In this document: positions 27,855 through 36,465 of the stretch, piece after piece
How the letters are laid out: the number at the start of each line of letters is the position of its first letter
How positions within the stretch are numbered: the stretch's first letter is position 1
Assembly: GCA_027491235.1 (NCBI GenBank)
Contig: JAIXWO010000022.1
Location: forward strand, 1-64,000
Direction: 5' to 3'
Source of the DNA: Sphingomonadales bacterium
GTDB taxonomy: Bacteria > Pseudomonadota > Alphaproteobacteria > Sphingomonadales > Sphingomonadaceae
Length of the DNA: 64,000 bases
Program-made: the position numbers and the translations under genes
Notes under the pieces: generated by a model
The model's input: only the letters and a program-made list of their open reading frames with translations
Database searches by the model: none
What the model was told of the DNA's origin: nothing

Positions 27855-29006
27855 TCAGGCCATCTCAGCAAAAGTCTTAGCGCACCAGTCCGCGATATAG
27901 TCGCGCATGCCGGTGCCATTATCGGCACCACAGTGTTCGACTTCGAAATCGGACTTGGTGAACACGCGCAAATTGCATTTCGGACTGTTTACGGCCTGTT
28001 CGTATGACATTTGCGCGTTGTAAGCCGGGATCTGCCTGTCGTTCTCGCCATGGGTAATGAGGAAGGGGACACGGATTTTCTCGACCTGGCCATCCAGCGT
28101 GATCTGGTCCGCATAGGCGAGAAACTTATCGCGATCATCAAAGCCAAAGACCCACATCACGTGGTCCCAGTAATGCGGGACCGGATTTTCACCTTCGTTC
28201 GAAATGCGTTCGCGCTGGCGCTGGCCCCAGACATGGTTTGCGCCCATGACCGCACACAGCGCAAAGCGCGGATCGTTGGCGGCGATACGGGGCGCGTGGT
28301 AGCCGCCGAACGACAACCCAAAAATGCCGATCTGCGAATGGATAACATCTTGTCGGGTCAGCAAGTAGTCGAAGGCGGGGCTTCCCCAGCGCTCGGCATC
28401 GAACACAGCTGGCAAATTGAGTTTGCGGATTGCTTCACCTGTGCCGGGCTGATCAAGGAACAGCGTGTTCATGCCGCGCGCCAGATTAACCGCACCGTGC
28501 CCGGCCATATCCACCTGCTCCTTCATGGAGTCGAGACCGTTAACGGAAACTAGCGTCGGCCGCGGGATGCCGGATCCATCGTGCACAAAAATCGCGGGAT
28601 AGCTTGCACCTTCGTATGGGATTTCTATCCGATCGACATGCAGTCCGCGCAGCGCCATGCCTTTGTGATAGAGCTCGAGGCCACGGTCATAAGCCGCCCA
28701 GCGCGGTGCATAATCGCGGCTCTGCAGGCGTTCTGCACCCAGGTAGTATCCCGATGCACGCAGGAACTTGGTCCCGGCGGACAGGGAGAAACCTTCCGCC
28801 TCGTCCCGCGCTGCGTTTCGGGCAACCTGGTCTGCGACCGCTATCCAACTGTCAAATAACAGCGCTGAGCCGGCATCTGCACCTGCCTTTGCCGCCTCCC
28901 GCACTGGACGACAAACTTCATCCAGTTCGCCGTGGTTTCCCCCGCAAATCATTGCGAGATTGATTCCCAGGTTCCAGACATAATTTCCGGGAAATGGTTC
29001 AAACAT
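27855..29006 (-). CDS. Alpha/beta hydrolase, possible C-C bond hydrolase
   Basis: A 383-residue hydrolase with a roughly 130-residue N-terminal helical cap and a C-terminal alpha/beta domain. The nucleophile elbow is GLSFGGYHA, the acid GENDRQIP, and the His probably VEHCGADNG. This arrangement resembles 2,6-dihydroxypseudooxynicotine hydrolase and related enzymes that cut a carbon-carbon bond next to a ketone in aromatic catabolism. It could equally be an esterase. ATG at 29006 has AGGA nine bases upstream. Operon neighbour of the SDR (10 bp). Confidence 0.8.
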   Translation of the reverse strand: MFEPFPGNYVWNLGINLAMICGGNHGELDEVCRPVREAAKAGADAGSALLFDSWIAVADQVARNAARDEAEGFSLSAGTKFLRASGYYLGAERLQSRDYAPRWAAYDRGLELYHKGMALRGLHVDRIEIPYEGASYPAIFVHDGSGIPRPTLVSVNGLDSMKEQVDMAGHGAVNLARGMNTLFLDQPGTGEAIRKLNLPAVFDAERWGSPAFDYLLTRQDVIHSQIGIFGLSFGGYHAPRIAANDPRFALCAVMGANHVWGQRQRERISNEGENPVPHYWDHVMWVFGFDDRDKFLAYADQITLDGQVEKIRVPFLITHGENDRQIPAYNAQMSYEQAVNSPKCNLRVFTKSDFEVEHCGADNGTGMRDYIADWCAKTFAEMA

Positions 29007-29016
29007 TGTGTAAATC

Positions 29017-29784
29017 CTATTCTGCAGTCCAGCCGCCGTCGATGACGAGGCTGGTTCCGGTCATCAGTGCAGACGCTTCGCTGGCAAGGAACAATACGGC
29101 ACCCATCAGATCTTCTGGCTTGCCGATGCGGCCCAGCGCGATCTTTGAAAGCACGCTGGCCTTAAACGCTACGTCGGCGAACATCGGTTCGGTCATTGGT
29201 GTCTCAATGAAGGTCGGAGCGATGGTGTTCGACCGAACTCCATAAGGGGCAAGGTCGAGCGCAAAACTTTTGCTCATGCCCTCCAATGCCCATTTGCTGG
29301 CGCAGTAAAGCGAACGATTTGGTCCGCCGACATGTCCCATTTGTGAACCCAAGTGGATCATTGAACCGTTTGTGCCGGCTTTGATCATCTGCCTTGCACA
29401 GGCCGCCGCAACGAAGAATGCGGCCTTCAGGTTCAGACCAATGACCGCATCATAGTCCGCTTCGGAGACTTGCCACATCGGCTTGGGACGGTTGGTGCCA
29501 GCGTTGTTGACAAGAATGTGGAAAGGATCGCGCGCCGCGAAAAAAGCAGTAACTGCATCGAGGTCGGATACATCCAGCGTTGCTGCGACCGCTCCGTTTC
29601 CGATTGTGCTTGCTGTGGCTTCAATTTCACCGGCAGACCTGGCAACAACCGTTACTTCTGCACCTGCTTCGGCAAGTGCTGCGGCAGCAGCGACGCCAAT
29701 ACCCCGTCCAGCCCCAGTAACTATCGCTCGCTTCCCGTCAAGACGAAACGATGGAGTAAGCGGAACTGCAAAACTATCAGTCAT
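29017..29784 (-). CDS. Short-chain dehydrogenase/reductase
   Basis: A 255-residue classical SDR. TGAGRGIG is the cofactor site, NNAG (ILVNNAGTNRP) the structural motif, YCASK the catalytic pair with an upstream Ser (MIHLGSQMG). Its ATG overlaps the stop of the upstream hydrolase as ATGA, which fixes the start at 29784 and not 29796. Expected to oxidise a secondary alcohol or reduce a ketone of the pathway. Confidence 0.86.
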   Translation of the reverse strand: MTDSFAVPLTPSFRLDGKRAIVTGAGRGIGVAAAAALAEAGAEVTVVARSAGEIEATASTIGNGAVAATLDVSDLDAVTAFFAARDPFHILVNNAGTNRPKPMWQVSEADYDAVIGLNLKAAFFVAAACARQMIKAGTNGSMIHLGSQMGHVGGPNRSLYCASKWALEGMSKSFALDLAPYGVRSNTIAPTFIETPMTEPMFADVAFKASVLSKIALGRIGKPEDLMGAVLFLASEASALMTGTSLVIDGGWTAE

Positions 29785-30713
29785 GGCTCGATGCAACGAG
29801 CAAGATGTTCAATGCGCAGGTTGCGCATTTGCACCGTGACACTCGCAGATTCTAATCGGTCGAAACCGTGAGGGGCGCCAGAAAATACGTGTAGCGTGGT
29901 TGGTACGCCGTCTCGGATCAAACGCCGTGCAAATTCGAGATTTTCTTCAATAACCGGATCGATCGCTCCCATCGCTAGGAACACGGGAGGCAAGCCCTGC
30001 AGACTTTCAGCCCGCGCAGGAGCGGCGTACGATGACACGCCTTCACCTTCCAGATCACCAAGGTAGCTCGCCCATGCAAACTGGATATGTTCGGCACCCA
30101 AGCCGATCGATCCCGCATAGGGGTGGGCCGGTCTGACTGCCGTCCGGTCGTCTAAAGGAGAATAGACCATCGACAAACCAACAATGCCCAGGTCGTCTTT
30201 TTCGTCCCGGCAACGCAGGGCCACGCCAGCAGCGATATTTGCTCCAGCGCTCTCACCTGCCAGAATGACGCGTCCGGTGTCGATTTGCAGTTCCTGAGCA
30301 TGCGAGCGCGCCCAGTGTAGTGCAGTAATCATGTCATCATGGGCAGCCGGAAACGGGTGTTCTGGCGCAAGCCTGTAATCGACTGACACAATCACACACT
30401 GCATCTTGCTGGTTATGTCTAGCAGCGTTGGACCGCTGATTTCAGGCGTGCCAAACATCCAGCCACCCGGGTGGCAATGTACCACAACCGGCGCCAAGCC
30501 GACCGAGGCAAGAGGCCGCAAAACAACCAGCCGGAGCGCCGTACCGTCCACCCGGTCGATCCGATACTCCGAGACGTCCACACCGGTGCCCGAGATCGGC
30601 GAGCCGGTCATCGCCAGCCGCAGCATGGGTATGGTTTCGGTCGCGAACGAAGGGTTCGGAACGCCGTCAAAGAGAGGCGCGAGTTGCGGATCAAGGAGCG
30701 ACGAAGTCAACAT
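29781..30713 (-). CDS. HSL-type alpha/beta hydrolase (esterase)
   Basis: A 310-residue hormone-sensitive-lipase family esterase. The oxyanion motif HGGG is present as HPGGW, the nucleophile as GESAG, the acid in AIDPVIEEN and the catalytic His in GAPHGF. It opens an ester or lactone; with the other hydrolase the cluster has two distinct hydrolytic steps. The start overlaps the end of the HisD-like gene by 7 bp and has no strong binding site of its own, which fits translational coupling. Confidence 0.84.
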   Translation of the reverse strand: MLTSSLLDPQLAPLFDGVPNPSFATETIPMLRLAMTGSPISGTGVDVSEYRIDRVDGTALRLVVLRPLASVGLAPVVVHCHPGGWMFGTPEISGPTLLDITSKMQCVIVSVDYRLAPEHPFPAAHDDMITALHWARSHAQELQIDTGRVILAGESAGANIAAGVALRCRDEKDDLGIVGLSMVYSPLDDRTAVRPAHPYAGSIGLGAEHIQFAWASYLGDLEGEGVSSYAAPARAESLQGLPPVFLAMGAIDPVIEENLEFARRLIRDGVPTTLHVFSGAPHGFDRLESASVTVQMRNLRIEHLARCIEP

Positions 30714-32041
30714 GCTCGAGTTAGCTCACTCGGCTCTGCTTGGCTAGCATATGGGACATTGCGGCCGCCGAAGCGGCGCACGCGGATGTTGGCTTGCTCG
30801 CCATGCCCGGCAAAGCCTTCGAGCGCGCAGAGCCGGCTGCAGTATTCGCCGACCAGCGTGCTGGCTTCGTCGGTCAGCACCTTCTGGTAGGTGCAGGTCT
30901 TAAGGAACTTGCCGACCCAGAGCCCGCCAGTATAGCGCGCCGCCTTCTTGGTCGGTAGGGTGTGGTTGGTGCCGATCACCTTGTCGCCGTAGGACACGTT
31001 GGTGCGGCTGCCCAGGAACAGCGCGCCGTAATTGGTCATATTGTTCAGGAAGTAGTCGGGGTCCTCGGTCATCACCTGCACGTGCTCGCTAGCGATCTCG
31101 TCTGCAACGCGAACCATCTCATCATAGCTGTCGCAGACGATAACTTCGCCGAACGTCTCCCACGCCTTGCGGGCATGGTCGGCGGTCGGTAGGATCTGCA
31201 GCAGGCGCTCGATTTCGGCCATGGTTTCGCGAGCGAACTTCTCGCTGTTGGTCAGCAGCACGCCGGGGCTGTCCGGGCCGTGCTCAACCTGACCGAGGAT
31301 GTCGGTCGCGGCCATTTCCGGATCGCAGCCGACCTCGTCGGCGATGATAAGCGTTTCGGTCGGGCCGGCGAACAGGTCGATCCCGACCCGGCCGAACAGC
31401 TGGCGCTTGGCTTCGGCGACGAAGGCGTTGCCGGGTCCGACCAGGATATCGACCGGGTCGATGCTCTGGGTCCCGATCGCCATCGCGCCGACCGCCTGGA
31501 TCCCGCCCAGCGCATAGATCGCGTCCGCACCGGCCATCGCCTGGGCGGCGACGATCGCGCGGGCGAGCCCGCCCTGAAACGGCGGGGCGCAGGTGATCAC
31601 GCGCGGCACTCCGGCAACCTTGGCGGTAATAACGCTCATGTGCGCAGAGGCCAGCAGCGGATACTTGCCGCCGGGGACATAGCAACCGGCTGCCTGGATC
31701 GGGATGTTCTTGTGGCCCAGCACCACGCCGGGCATCGTCTCAACCTCGACATCGGTCATCGATGCGCGCTGGATCGTCGCGAAGTTGCGCACCTGGGTCT
31801 GGGCGAACTCGATATCCTTGCGTTCTTGCGGGCTCAGGCTTTCGACGCAGCGGTCGATTTCGGCCTGGGTCAGGCGGTAATCTTCGCGGTCCCATCCGTC
31901 GAACTTGTTCGACATCTCGCGCACGGCGGCATCGCCGCGGGCCTCGATATCAGAGAGCGCGCTTTCCACGATGTCGCGCACCTTGCGGTCGGCATCGGCC
32001 TTCGCATCCGCCGCCATCCCGCGCTTTAGCCACTGGGCCAT
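30707..32041 (-). CDS. HisD-family alcohol dehydrogenase (not histidine biosynthesis)
   Basis: A 444-residue member of the histidinol dehydrogenase superfamily. Conserved landmarks are [58 protein letters not shown] and NHTLPT. Members with GCYVPGG and DILGQVEHG in catabolic operons, such as the sulfopropanediol dehydrogenase HpsN, oxidise an alcohol in two NAD-linked steps to an acid. Here it leads a degradation operon, so that role is likely, with an unknown alcohol. The ATG at 32041 follows GGGGAG by four bases; starts further upstream lack such a site. Its base composition is visibly richer in G+C than its neighbours, suggesting separate acquisition. Confidence 0.82.
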   Translation of the reverse strand: MAQWLKRGMAADAKADADRKVRDIVESALSDIEARGDAAVREMSNKFDGWDREDYRLTQAEIDRCVESLSPQERKDIEFAQTQVRNFATIQRASMTDVEVETMPGVVLGHKNIPIQAAGCYVPGGKYPLLASAHMSVITAKVAGVPRVITCAPPFQGGLARAIVAAQAMAGADAIYALGGIQAVGAMAIGTQSIDPVDILVGPGNAFVAEAKRQLFGRVGIDLFAGPTETLIIADEVGCDPEMAATDILGQVEHGPDSPGVLLTNSEKFARETMAEIERLLQILPTADHARKAWETFGEVIVCDSYDEMVRVADEIASEHVQVMTEDPDYFLNNMTNYGALFLGSRTNVSYGDKVIGTNHTLPTKKAARYTGGLWVGKFLKTCTYQKVLTDEASTLVGEYCSRLCALEGFAGHGEQANIRVRRFGGRNVPYASQAEPSELTRAC

Positions 32042-32113
32042 ACTACTCCCCGCAAAGTTGATCGCTGTTACTTGGGCCCCTTGCATCAGCAGAAAGCGCT
32101 CGACCATCGCATT

Positions 32114-32137
32114 GTATCGATGCCCGCCTATCGATCG
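32114..32137. promoter_or_regulatory. Palindromic operator, second copy
   Basis: GTATCGAT-N8-ATCGATCG preceded by ATT, in the 164 bp between the HisD-like gene and the FAH gene. Half-site and 8-bp spacer match the palindrome at 25796, so one regulator may serve both divergent promoters. Confidence 0.6.
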
Positions 32138-32205
32138 AATGCCTTTGTCTTGTCGCCACTTCCTTCATATCTGAAACTTAGAAATAAAATTGGGAGAATT
32201 TGAGG

Positions 32206-33150
32206 ATGCGCCTCGCTACCTTGCGCGACGGGTCGAAAGACGGAAGACTTGTGCTGGTCTCGTCAGATGGGCTGCACTACTCTCCCGCACCTGTCGGCAC
32301 CCTGCAGGAGGCTCTTGAGCAGTGGGTTTCAGTTGCGCCCAGGCTGTTGGCGATTGACACGTTCCCAGAGCGGCTTTCTGACAGGGATATCGCAGCGCCC
32401 CTGCCTCGGGCGTGGCAATGGCTCGATGGCTCGGCGTTTCAGAGTCACGGCGATTTGATGTGCCAGGTTCTTGGGATGGACCCGATCGAGACTTCCGTTC
32501 CGCTGATGTATCAGGGCGTGTCCGACAAATTTTATGGGCCAGGTGACAATGTAAAATTTACGGATGAGGCGCTCGGCATAGATTTCGAAGGAGAATTCGG
32601 CGTGATCGTTGATGCCGTCCCGATGGGAATCTCGGCCGACGAGGCGATGAACCACATCAAGCTGGTCGTGCAGATCAATGATTGGTCACTGCGTGCCCTT
32701 GCCGGGCCTGAAATGAAAACGGGTTTTGGTTGGGTGCAGGCCAAACCGCCATGCGCCATGGCGCCTTTCGCAGTTACGCCAGACGAACTCGGTGTAAATT
32801 GGCGTGATGGGCGCGTTTGTTTGAATTTGAACGTCGAATGGAATGGGACGCATTTTGGCAGCGCGAATGGTGAGCCAATGGGGCATGGGTTCCACGAACT
32901 GGTCGCCCACGCCGCACGTACTCGCGATCTAGTGGCGGGTACCGTTATCGGCTCTGGTACAGTTTCCAATGTCAATTTCCGCGAAGTTGGTTCGTCTTGC
33001 ATCGCGGAGCGGCGCGGGATCGAAGTGATCGATATGGGCGAGCCGAAGACCGACTTCATGAAGTTTGGTGACCGAGTGCGGATGGAAGCCGTCGATTCCG
33101 CAGGTCGTGCGCCGTTCGGCATCATTGATCAGCAGGTCGTGCGTGGTTGA
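32206..33150 (+). CDS. Fumarylacetoacetate hydrolase-family enzyme
   Basis: A 314-residue FAH-family protein. The metal site E-x-E...D is visible in DFEGEFGVIVD and INDWSLR; the downstream GTVIGSGTVSNVNF matches the conserved glycine-rich GT-x-SG loop. Family members hydrolyse acylpyruvates, hydrate or decarboxylate 2-oxo acids, i.e. steps straight after ring cleavage. The ATG at 32206 follows GGGAG by about nine bases. Its stop overlaps the EthD-like gene, so the three rightward genes form an operon. Confidence 0.85.
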   Translation: MRLATLRDGSKDGRLVLVSSDGLHYSPAPVGTLQEALEQWVSVAPRLLAIDTFPERLSDRDIAAPLPRAWQWLDGSAFQSHGDLMCQVLGMDPIETSVPLMYQGVSDKFYGPGDNVKFTDEALGIDFEGEFGVIVDAVPMGISADEAMNHIKLVVQINDWSLRALAGPEMKTGFGWVQAKPPCAMAPFAVTPDELGVNWRDGRVCLNLNVEWNGTHFGSANGEPMGHGFHELVAHAARTRDLVAGTVIGSGTVSNVNFREVGSSCIAERRGIEVIDMGEPKTDFMKFGDRVRMEAVDSAGRAPFGIIDQQVVRG

Positions 33151-33811
33151 CAGCGGTTCGCCGGTCGCTCCGGTTAAACTCGTTATTCTGCCGCGGACTC
33201 GCGTCGGATTAGGCAGGGAGGGGCTGCGTCGCTATCTTGAAACCGTGCACGGGCCAATGGTCATGAACGAACCAGATGTCTCAGGTAAGTTCTGTCGCTA
33301 TGTGCATCACTATGTGAAAGATGTTACAGAAATGAATGGCGTTGAGTTCCTGCAGGACCGGGACGCCGTGACGATCATTTGCACCGCTAGTATTGCCGAC
33401 CTCGGCCTGTCGAAAGCAAATGACGGCTACCGTAATCGGATAGGCCCGGACGAGGATAATTTTCGCCAGATTGAAGGTTCGGTTGCATTGTTGGCTGACG
33501 AATTTGAAGTGGCCCCTGGCGTAGACGATGCTCAGCACAAATTGCTGATATTTCGCAACGGCAATTGTCGAGAGGAAGCCTGGGTCAGGACGATGGGCAA
33601 AATTGTTCGCGACTATGGTTTGCGTGGCGCAACTACAAACAACGCCAAGGTAATTGAGGGGCATTTCCCGTATTCGCAGTTCGACGAGATCGGGCTGACA
33701 GCGACCAGTGACATAGGCTCCCTGATTGCTGAAATATATGAGCAGGCTCGCGAGCATTTTGGAGTGTTAGATACCAAGCTACTTTATGTTGAGCCTGTAC
33801 GTTTCATCTGA
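33143..33811 (+). CDS. EthD-domain protein
   Basis: A 222-residue protein with an N-terminal EthD/dimeric alpha-beta barrel domain (LRRYLETVHGPMVMNEPDVSGKFCRYVHHYV, typical of the Y-x-x-H-x-P pattern) and a second, more diverged copy in the C-terminal half. EthD-like proteins occur beside oxygenases and P450s, with roles in ring modification that are mostly undefined. The GTG start at 33143 overlaps the FAH stop; an earlier start at 33065 would lie fully inside the FAH gene and is rejected. Confidence 0.72.
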   Translation: MVDSGSPVAPVKLVILPRTRVGLGREGLRRYLETVHGPMVMNEPDVSGKFCRYVHHYVKDVTEMNGVEFLQDRDAVTIICTASIADLGLSKANDGYRNRIGPDEDNFRQIEGSVALLADEFEVAPGVDDAQHKLLIFRNGNCREEAWVRTMGKIVRDYGLRGATTNNAKVIEGHFPYSQFDEIGLTATSDIGSLIAEIYEQAREHFGVLDTKLLYVEPVRFI

Positions 33812-33824
33812 AATTGGAGCATTT

Positions 33825-34346
33825 ATGATACTTTCGGATTCTGAACTTCCGCCAATCCAGCGGATCGTAACTGGTCACAACGACCACGGTCGAGCGGTGT
33901 TCAAATCAGAAGACGTCTCGCCAACCAAATTAATTCCGTCCGGCGACGCAGCCTTTTTGTTGATCTGGACCACTGAATCTGTGCCTGCGGATAACAATGA
34001 CGAGACGGACGGACGCCATCGTGATGCGGGGCTCACGCTTGAAGGCGGGTCGGTTATCAGGATCGTTGACATGCTTCCGGGCAAAGAGAGCCCCATGCAC
34101 CGAACCAATTCGATCGATTATGGTATTGTGTTGCAGGGCGAAATTGAGCTGGAGCTGGAAGACGGAGCGAAACGGACCGTTCGGCAAGGCGGCATAGTTG
34201 TTCAGCGTGGAACTAATCACCTTTGGCGAAACACGACTGCAGAAGTATGCCGCATCGCCTTTATCCTGATTGAAGCACAGGCTTACATTCACGACGGTGC
34301 TCCGCTTCCAGAAGATAAGCCTGAGGCAACTCCCGATTATAAGTGA
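33825..34346 (+). CDS. Cupin-domain protein
   Basis: A 173-residue protein with one C-terminal cupin (MLPGKESPMHRTNSIDYGIVLQGEIELELEDG, then GGIVVQRGTNHLWRNTT). Metal-ligand His residues are present in both cupin motifs, with Glu replaced by Asp-Tyr in the first. Such small cupins in aromatic clusters are usually isomerases, decarboxylase-like enzymes or sensors. TTGGAGC precedes the ATG. End of the rightward FAH operon. Confidence 0.8.
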   Translation: MILSDSELPPIQRIVTGHNDHGRAVFKSEDVSPTKLIPSGDAAFLLIWTTESVPADNNDETDGRHRDAGLTLEGGSVIRIVDMLPGKESPMHRTNSIDYGIVLQGEIELELEDGAKRTVRQGGIVVQRGTNHLWRNTTAEVCRIAFILIEAQAYIHDGAPLPEDKPEATPDYK

Positions 34347-34475
34347 CCAAGTAAGAGGCGGCGTGCGGTTCTTGATGATGGGCAAGATTTCGGGTTGCTA
34401 GCTCCTGAAGCATCGTCGTCAATTGCCCTGTGCTCCTGCAATCAAGGCCGACAGAAAACCATCATGGGCAAGGCC

Positions 34476-34673
34476 CTAGCTTCTGTCGGTGATCGTGGTG
34501 CCGCCGTCGACAACCAAGTTGTGCCCGGTGACGAAGCCGCCCGCCGCGCTGGCGAGAAACACTGCAGCACCGGCGATCTCCTCGGCGCGGCCGATCCGGC
34601 GCAGCGGGGTCATCTGTAGGCGTCGCTGAAGGAAATCATCGGACTGGGGCAGATCGGCATTTTCAAACTGCAC
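34476..34673 (-). pseudogene. SDR C-terminal fragment
   Basis: The frame matches only the end of a short-chain dehydrogenase: [37 protein letters not shown]. The cofactor-binding and catalytic regions are missing, and a stop lies upstream at about 34703. It lies just before an IS3 remnant, so the gene was probably cut by insertion and deletion. Confidence 0.7.
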
Positions 34674-34788
34674 GAACCGGCTGGTTCGTTCATGAACTGA
34701 ATGTTAGATACGGTGCATAACTCGTCCTAGTAAACCAGCCCGCGTTTTCAGCCTAACAAGATTGTTTTCGCGAGTTAAGATTCAGACG

Positions 34789-34948
34789 TGATTTGCCCCC
34801 TTTATAGTGGCTCAATTTCTATTTTAGAATTTGCCATCAAGGAGGAATTGAATGGCAAGAAGCACAAGCCAGAAGACATCATCGGAAAGCTGCGTGAGGC
34901 GGAGGTTGTTCTGGCACAAGGAAGCACGGTTGTAGATGCGTGCCGGCT
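34789..34948 (+). mobile_element. IS3-family insertion sequence remnant (left end and orfA start)
   Basis: Starts with TGATTTGCCCCC, a plausible IS3-type terminal repeat, then an AAGGAGG binding site and the start of OrfA (KKHKPEDIIGKLREAEVVLAQG), which is typical of IS3-group transposases. Similarity stops near 34948, just before the end of the flavodoxin gene. OrfB and the right end are missing. Confidence 0.75.
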
Positions 34949-34979
34949 TCGGCGTAGTTCATGTGAATTTCGATTCTAC

Positions 34980-35441
34980 TTAGAGCGCTTGGGTGGCCCA
35001 ACCGGCGGCCCATTCCCCGGCGACGTCTTCGGCAAGCGTTCCGCTCGACGCATCGTGCCGTTCGGTGTTGACGAGCCGTTGCGCGCCGCATGTTGCCATA
35101 GCGTTGTCCCAGCGGTCGCCCGCTGCACAAAACGTGTCGGAATAGGTCCTGTCTCCAAGGGCAAAAACCGCATAGCGCTTGCCATCAAGCTGCCCGCCTG
35201 CTTCAAGCTCGGCAAACAGCGACTGACCGTTATCGGGGATTTCGCCATGGCCATAAGTAGAAGAGACGATAACCAGCAGATCATAGGGTTCAAAAGCGTC
35301 CAATCCTAAACCGTCCATCAACTGACGTTCGCAAGCTACGCCTGCCTGCCGAAGTGCGGATTCGATCTCTTCGCCACAAATGTCGGCAAGGCCAGTCATT
35401 GTGGCCACAAAGATCCCGGTGCGCAGTTTACCGCTCGACAT
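34980..35441 (-). CDS. Flavodoxin
   Basis: A 153-residue flavodoxin-like FMN protein of the MioC type. The phosphate loop is at about 11-18 (FVATMTGLAD), isoalloxazine-flanking segments are SSTYGHGEIPDN and ALGDRTYSDTFC. The ATG at 35441 is preceded by GGGGAG. Divergent from boxR, with candidate BoxR sites between. In this cluster, which lacks boxA, it is the best candidate for the direct electron donor to BoxB, possibly reduced by the FAD reductase at 41934. The 3' end abuts the IS3 scar but the protein appears complete. Confidence 0.86.
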   Translation of the reverse strand: MSSGKLRTGIFVATMTGLADICGEEIESALRQAGVACERQLMDGLGLDAFEPYDLLVIVSSTYGHGEIPDNGQSLFAELEAGGQLDGKRYAVFALGDRTYSDTFCAAGDRWDNAMATCGAQRLVNTERHDASSGTLAEDVAGEWAAGWATQAL

Positions 35442-35483
35442 TGTGCTCCCCACCAGAAATATGATTCGTCTACAGCGTTAATA

Positions 35484-35497
35484 TGCATTATATAGCA
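35484..35497. promoter_or_regulatory. Candidate BoxR operator (boxR/flavodoxin promoter)
   Basis: TGCA-TTATAT-AGCA, 15 bp upstream of the boxR ATG, with a further TGCA at 35502. BoxR of Azoarcus is known to bind TGCA-based repeats with a 6-bp spacing; similar sites precede boxC. Confidence 0.6.
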
Positions 35498-35512
35498 GGT
35501 TTGCAATATACG

Positions 35513-36391
35513 ATGTCTGAAACAGATTCGAACAAGATGGTAGACTTAAACGAAAATGGCGGCAGCGCCGACATCGCACAGCGCATTCGCTCGACGCGCG
35601 CGCGCGTTGGGTTGACGCGAAAGCAACTGGCGGTAGCGTCGAACGCATCGGAACGCTATCTGGCGACGCTGGAGACGGGGGCAGGCAATCCCTCGGTCGA
35701 CATGCTGGAGGCAATTGCCGACGCCCTCAATGTGGCTCCCGCGGAACTGTTGCCGATGGGTGGCGAGCGTGATCCCCTCATTGCAGGGATTGCCATGCAG
35801 TTGCGACGCATGCCGACTGACCGCGTGAGGGAGGTCCTTGCTTACATTGGCAAGCCGACGGAAAGCCTTGGGGACAAAGCGAGCAGAATCTCGCTCATTG
35901 GATTACGCGGGGCGGGAAAGTCGACGCTGGGCGCGGCTTTGGCTGAGCATTTGGGCTATCCCTTCTTCGAAATTTCAAAGGAAGTCGAACGGATTTATGG
36001 TGGTTCGATTGCCGTTATGATGGAGCTAAACGGCCCTGCAACTTTGCGCAAGTTCGAAGCTCAGGTGCTGGATGAGATCATCAGTAGGAATGAAGCTGCA
36101 GTGATAGCAGCTCCTGGCGCTATTGTTTCATCCCCCGCACTTTATGAGCAGCTGCTGCGATCATCAAAATCGATCTGGCTTGAAGCTTCGCCAGAGGATC
36201 ATATGCAACGTGTTATGGCGCAAGGTGATTTGAGGCCTATGGCGGGGAATCGCACAGCCATGAACGATTTGAAGGCGATTCTTGCTGCACGAGAAAGCGA
36301 ATATGCGCGCGCGGATCATCGGCTTGACACGTCCGGCCAGGATTTTTCGGCCACACTTGATCTGTTGACGGAATTAATTGCATCCTTCTAG
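35513..36391 (+). CDS. boxR: BoxR, benzoyl-CoA-responsive regulator
   Basis: A 292-residue fusion of an XRE-type helix-turn-helix (about 20-80: IRSTRARVGLTRKQLAVASNASERYLATLE) with a shikimate kinase-like domain (Walker A GLRGAGKST at 130-138). This architecture is the hallmark of BzdR/BoxR, which repress benzoyl-CoA pathway genes until benzoyl-CoA binds the kinase-like domain. The start at 35513 leaves the candidate operator outside the gene; a start at 35483 would overlap it. Directly upstream of boxC and divergent from flavodoxin. Confidence 0.9.
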   Translation: MSETDSNKMVDLNENGGSADIAQRIRSTRARVGLTRKQLAVASNASERYLATLETGAGNPSVDMLEAIADALNVAPAELLPMGGERDPLIAGIAMQLRRMPTDRVREVLAYIGKPTESLGDKASRISLIGLRGAGKSTLGAALAEHLGYPFFEISKEVERIYGGSIAVMMELNGPATLRKFEAQVLDEIISRNEAAVIAAPGAIVSSPALYEQLLRSSKSIWLEASPEDHMQRVMAQGDLRPMAGNRTAMNDLKAILAARESEYARADHRLDTSGQDFSATLDLLTELIASF

Positions 36392-36392
36392 A

Positions 36393-36437
36393 TGCACTAT
36401 AATGCTTGTGCCCCTGTGATGGGTGCGTTATAAAGCT
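36393..36437. promoter_or_regulatory. Tandem candidate BoxR operators before boxC
   Basis: TGCA-CTATAA-TGCT at 36393-36406 and TGCG-TTATAA-AGCT at 36424-36437, 31 bp apart (about three helical turns). The first overlaps a TATAAT -10 like hexamer, which fits repression. Confidence 0.6.
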
Positions 36438-36465
36438 CTCAATTATCGAATTGAGGAGAGAATCA

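Noticed and set aside
31280-32029. Rightward open frame opposite the HisD-like gene
   Set aside because: Explained by the high G+C content of the real gene on the other strand; no domain or binding site.
30707-32041. hisD of histidine biosynthesis
   Set aside because: No other his genes are near, and the gene heads a degradation operon; the sequence landmarks fit catabolic HisD-like dehydrogenases better.
34788-35309. A single 173-codon protein
   Set aside because: Its first part is IS3 OrfA and the rest is antisense to flavodoxin; a chance fusion at the scar.
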